From Actinomycetes bacterium (GTDB taxonomy: Bacteria; Actinomycetota; Actinomycetes; Actinomycetales; Cellulomonadaceae), in the NCBI GenBank assembly GCA_023390875.1, contig JAEWCA010000300.1, positions 1 to 9,262 of the forward strand: DNA of 9,262 nt. The letters are read 5' to 3'. Below are positions 7,124-9,262 of the stretch, one piece after another. Numbering within the stretch: position 1 is the first letter of the stretch; the number at the start of each line of letters is the position of its first letter. Below the pieces are notes generated by a model that was not told the origin of the DNA, did not search any database, and was given only the letters and a program-made list of their open reading frames with translations. Made by a program: the position numbers and the translations under genes.

Positions 7124-7138
7124 TACGATCCGAAGGTG
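7124..7138 (+). promoter_or_regulatory. Putative leaderless promoter of the sigma-factor gene
   Basis: TACGAT at 7124-7129 ends six bases before an in-frame GTG at 7136. This decides the start of the sigma gene against the ATG at 7118 or GTG at 7103, which lie within or before the box. The box fits the housekeeping -10 pattern rather than a typical ECF promoter. Confidence 0.5.
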
Positions 7139-7786
7139 CCCGCACCCGGCGTGGACCGCGCGACGCTCGACCCGGACTCGGCCGGGTGGCTCGGATGCCT
7201 CGACCATGCCGCCGCCGACCGTGACGGCTGCCTCTCGCGGCTGCACGCGCTGATGACCCGTGCGGCCCGGCGCGAGCTCGCCCGGAGGGCGGCCCAGCTC
7301 GCCGTCTCGGGCCCCGAGCTCGACGACCTCGCGGTCCAGTCGGCCGGCGACGCGATGGTCGCCGTGCTCGCCAAGCTCGATCAGTTCCGTGGGGAGAGCC
7401 GGTTCACCACGTGGGTCTACAAGTTCGTCATGTTCGAGGTGTCCGCGAAGATCGGCCGGCACCAGTGGCAGCACCACGCGCCGTCGTCGTCCGAGATCGA
7501 CTGGGACCGGCTCCCGGACCGGATGGGGATCGGGCCGGAGGACCACGCCGTGCAGCGCGACCTGGTCCGGGCGGTGACGGAGGCCGTCGAGCGAGACCTC
7601 ACGGAGTACCAGCGGTCGGTGTTCGTCGCGATCCTCATCGACGGCGTCCCGCTCGAGGCCGTCGCGCAGGGCATGGGCGTGAGCCGGAACACGGTGTACA
7701 AGGCCTTGTTCGACGCGCGACGCAAGGTCCGGGCGACGCTCGTGGCGCACGGACAGCTGGGACACGCCGAAGGGAGGACGCCGTGA
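7136..7786 (+). CDS. ECF-type RNA polymerase sigma factor
   Basis: The 216-residue product is a sigma-70 family factor of ECF type, which directs RNA polymerase to a small set of promoters. Region 2 spans about residues 61-109, with the ELDDLAVQSAGDAM helix and FRGESRFTTWVYKFV (the -10 recognition and core-binding part). Region 4 spans about 155-202: LTEYQRSVFVAILIDG followed by the helix-turn-helix AVAQGMGVSRNTVYKALFDARRKVR. There is no region 1 or 3. The start at 7136 was chosen from the -10 box at 7124 and gives a short N-terminus. A longer reading from 7103 adds 11 residues. The stop overlaps the next gene by four bases (GTGA), so the two are translationally coupled, the usual arrangement of an ECF factor with its anti-sigma factor. 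The signal and target promoters cannot be read from the sequence. Confidence 0.9.
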   Translation: MPAPGVDRATLDPDSAGWLGCLDHAAADRDGCLSRLHALMTRAARRELARRAAQLAVSGPELDDLAVQSAGDAMVAVLAKLDQFRGESRFTTWVYKFVMFEVSAKIGRHQWQHHAPSSSEIDWDRLPDRMGIGPEDHAVQRDLVRAVTEAVERDLTEYQRSVFVAILIDGVPLEAVAQGMGVSRNTVYKALFDARRKVRATLVAHGQLGHAEGRTP

Positions 7787-8013
7787 GCGACTGGTCGCTC
7801 GTCGAGCACTTCCTGCACACCGACCCCGCCGACGTCGGCTGCGACGAGGCGATGGCGGTGCTGGAGGTCTACGCGGAGCTCACGCACACCGACCCCGCCG
7901 CCGCACGCACCCGCTTCCCGGGCGTCGCCGTGCACCTGTCTCAGTGCGGCCCGTGCGCGGAGGACCTCACAGGTCTGCTGAGGGCGATCGTGGCCGACGA
8001 GGCGGACTCGTGA
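7783..8013 (+). CDS. Small zinc-finger anti-sigma-like protein, soluble
   Basis: This 76-residue protein follows the sigma gene with a four-base overlap and has AGGGAGG at 7771-7777 as its ribosome binding site, which fixes the GTG at 7783. It carries the zinc anti-sigma pattern H-x3-C-x2-C at H51, C55 and C58 (in HLSQCGPC), and C20 is placed to be the fourth ligand. In RsrA the same four positions bind zinc and respond to oxidation. There is no transmembrane segment, so it would act in the cytoplasm, and it is shorter than most anti-sigma factors of this type. The likely role is to hold the neighbouring sigma factor inactive. Binding is inferred from position and motif. HTDPA occurs twice (residues 12-16 and 35-39) because of an internal DNA repeat. 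Confidence 0.75.
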   Translation: MSDWSLVEHFLHTDPADVGCDEAMAVLEVYAELTHTDPAAARTRFPGVAVHLSQCGPCAEDLTGLLRAIVADEADS

Positions 8014-8032
8014 GCGTCCGGAGGTAAGAACC

Positions 8033-8048
8033 GCGTCGCGCGCGACGC
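8033..8048. repeat. Perfect 16-bp palindrome between anti-sigma and propeller genes
   Basis: GCGTCGCGCGCGACGC reads the same on both strands. It lies 19 bases after the anti-sigma stop and 41 bases before the ATG of the next gene. It could be an operator or a short RNA hairpin with a 6-bp stem. It is made only of G/C-rich steps, so chance is not excluded. Confidence 0.5.
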
Positions 8049-8089
8049 AGATGAGGTGTCCACGCTCACCACGAGAAGAAGGCACCCTC

Positions 8090-9223
8090 ATGAAGCACCT
8101 CACCCGCCTCGGCGCGGTCGTCGCCGTCGCTGCCGCATCCGTCCTCGCCGCCGGCCCCGCGCTCGCGTCGGTCCCCGCCCACCACCCCGGACCCGGTGCG
8201 TCGACCGTGTACGTGCCCACCAACGACCCCGCCGGGAACGAGGTCCGCGTCCTGACCCGCGCCGCCGACGGCACCCTGCACGCCGCGGGGTCGTACGCGA
8301 CGGGCGGCACCGGGGGCGCGCTGACGGGCGCGGTCGTCGACCGGCTCGCCTCCCAGGGCCCCGTCGTGCTCGACCGGCCGTCCGGCCTGCTCTACGTCGT
8401 CAACGCCGGCTCCGACACCCTCAGCGTGTTCAGCACGCGCGGCGACGGGCTGCGGCTGCGCGACGTCGTCCCGACGGGCGGCGACTTCCCAGTGAGCGTC
8501 GCGGTGCACGACGCGCGCGTCTACGTGCTCAACGCCCGCGGCGGAGGCTCCGTGCAGGGCTTCGTGCGGGCGGGCGGTCACCTGGTCGCCGTCCCGTCGT
8601 GGCACCGGGACCTGGGCCTCGACCCCGCCGCCACCCCGGAGTTCACGCACACCCCCGGTCAGGTCGCGTTCGGACCGGGCGGGCGGACGCTGCTCGTCAC
8701 GACGAAGGCGGGGAGCAACGCGATCGACGTCTTCACCTTCGGCGCGTTCGGCCGTCCGTCACCGGCACCGACCGTCACGTCGCTGCCCGGGCGGGTCCCG
8801 TTCGCGCTCGTCCTCGACGCGCAGGGGCACGTGGTCGTCGCCGAGGCGGCGAGCTTCGCCGCCACCTTCGCCCTCGACGCGCACGGCACCCTCACACCGC
8901 TCGCCGAGCAGGCGACCGGGCAGGCCGCGACCTGCTGGATCGCCGCGCGCGGCAACGACGTGTGGACGTCCAACGCCGGCAGCGCCACGCTCTCGGGCTA
9001 CCGGGTCGACGCCGCGGGCGGGCTCACCGCGACCGGCGTCACCGGCACCCTGCCCGGCACGGTCGACGCGAGCGTCAGCTCCGACGGCCGGTTCCTCGAC
9101 GTGCAGACCGGCGCGCAGGGCACCGTCGACACGTTCGCCATCGGCGACGACGGCACGCTCACCGCGGTCGGGTCGCTCGTGGTGCCCGGCACCGTGGGCG
9201 GCGAAGGCATCGCCTCGTCCTGA
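8090..9223 (+). CDS. Exported beta-propeller protein of the lactonase (6-phosphogluconolactonase-like) family
   Basis: The 377-residue protein begins with a Sec signal peptide, MKHLTRLGAVVAVAAASVLAAGPALA, with cleavage after ALA. The ATG at 8090 is preferred over 8051 because GAGAAGAAGG at 8073-8082 is a good ribosome binding site and the extra residues would precede the signal peptide. The mature part is a seven-bladed beta-propeller of the lactonase/YVTN type. Repeated strand units are seen as YVPTNDPAGNEVRVLTR, LLYVVNAGSDTLSVFST, ARVYVLNARGGGSVQGF, TLLVTTKAGSNAIDVFTF, VVVAEAASFAATFALD, VWTSNAGSATLSGYRVD and FLDVQTGAQGTVDTFAI. Cytosolic members hydrolyse 6-phosphogluconolactone. An exported version cannot have that role easily, and the fold also serves ligand binding, so I leave function open. 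It follows the sigma/anti-sigma pair by 76 bases and may be their target or partner. Confidence 0.88.
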   Translation: MKHLTRLGAVVAVAAASVLAAGPALASVPAHHPGPGASTVYVPTNDPAGNEVRVLTRAADGTLHAAGSYATGGTGGALTGAVVDRLASQGPVVLDRPSGLLYVVNAGSDTLSVFSTRGDGLRLRDVVPTGGDFPVSVAVHDARVYVLNARGGGSVQGFVRAGGHLVAVPSWHRDLGLDPAATPEFTHTPGQVAFGPGGRTLLVTTKAGSNAIDVFTFGAFGRPSPAPTVTSLPGRVPFALVLDAQGHVVVAEAASFAATFALDAHGTLTPLAEQATGQAATCWIAARGNDVWTSNAGSATLSGYRVDAAGGLTATGVTGTLPGTVDASVSSDGRFLDVQTGAQGTVDTFAIGDDGTLTAVGSLVVPGTVGGEGIASS

Positions 9224-9238
9224 GGTGCCCGACCGATG

Positions 9239-9262
9239 GCCCGGGACCGCGTGGTCCCGGGC
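9239..9262 (+). terminator. Hairpin terminator at the window edge
   Basis: A perfect 10-bp stem, GCCCGGGACC (9239-9248) with GGTCCCGGGC (9253-9262), closes the loop GCGT, 15 bases after the propeller stop. The window ends at the last stem base, so any T-run is not visible. Confidence 0.7.

Noticed and set aside
7103..7135. Longer start for the sigma gene
   Set aside because: The added residues would cover the -10 box at 7124-7129 and have no ribosome binding site. The GTG at 7136 fits the leaderless pattern.
5855..7765. 636-residue open frame on the minus strand opposite the galactanase and sigma genes
   Set aside because: It spans two well-supported genes and a terminator, shows only low-complexity arginine, valine and aspartate-rich sequence, and has no known motif.
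8026..8061. Possible ECF promoter with GAACC (8028-8032) and a -10-like GTGTCC (8056-8061) before the propeller gene
   Set aside because: The spacer of about 23 bases is too long for an ECF promoter (usually 16-17), so I do not call it. It is noted because it would link the sigma factor to the propeller gene.
8051..8089. Longer start for the propeller gene
   Set aside because: It would put 13 charged residues before the signal peptide, and the good ribosome binding site at 8073-8082 points to the ATG at 8090.
1..9262. CRISPR arrays, tRNA or rRNA genes, insertion sequences, prophage or defence genes
   Set aside because: I found no spaced direct repeats, cloverleaf-like sequence, transposase or nuclease motif anywhere in the window.

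Overview
The window looks like a piece of chromosome from a high-GC Gram-positive actinobacterium. The third codon positions are strongly G/C-rich. LipA and the type I GlnA read like actinobacterial versions of those proteins. Several genes have a TANNNT -10 box a few bases before a GTG or ATG start, which is the leaderless arrangement common in this phylum. A secreted pectin-galactan hydrolase suggests a plant-polysaccharide degrader, and a Cellulomonas-like member of the Micrococcales is my best guess. That taxonomic call is an inference from gene content, not a match.

Layout: (1) positions 2-400 hold the 3' part of lipB (lipoyl/octanoyl transferase), which ends convergently against a small flavodoxin-like gene on the minus strand (411-914). 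(2) Divergent from that gene, lipA (1052-2053, lipoyl synthase) is followed by a two-helix DUF4191-type membrane protein (2086-2805) and a small SAM-dependent methyltransferase (2869-3477). Each of these three seems to have its own -10 box. (3) An RDD-family membrane protein lies on the minus strand (3495-3989). (4) glnA (4164-5588, glutamine synthetase type I) has a GlnR-type operator upstream and two strong hairpins downstream. (5) A secreted GH53 endo-beta-1,4-galactanase (5870-6982) has a LacI-type operator candidate on its promoter and its own terminator. (6) An ECF-type sigma factor (7136-7786) overlaps a small zinc-finger anti-sigma-like gene (7783-8013). An exported seven-bladed beta-propeller (lactonase-fold) protein follows (8090-9223), and a hairpin terminator sits at the window edge.

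How the genes work together: LipB moves an octanoyl group onto lipoyl domains and LipA inserts the two sulfurs, so these form the lipoate pathway, interrupted here by the flavodoxin gene. glnA is the central ammonium-assimilation gene. The galactanase is a separate carbon-acquisition unit. The sigma/anti-sigma pair and the exported propeller may form a signalling module, but this is inferred from adjacency only.

Most of the window is ordinary chromosome. There is no CRISPR array, tRNA, rRNA, insertion sequence or phage gene that I can see, and no gene-free stretch longer than 300 bases. The longest gap is 5589-5869, which holds the glnA terminators and the galactanase promoter. I did not find a clear undescribed system. 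The candidates most worth checking are the sigma/anti-sigma/propeller module with its 16-bp palindrome and the operator on the galactanase promoter.
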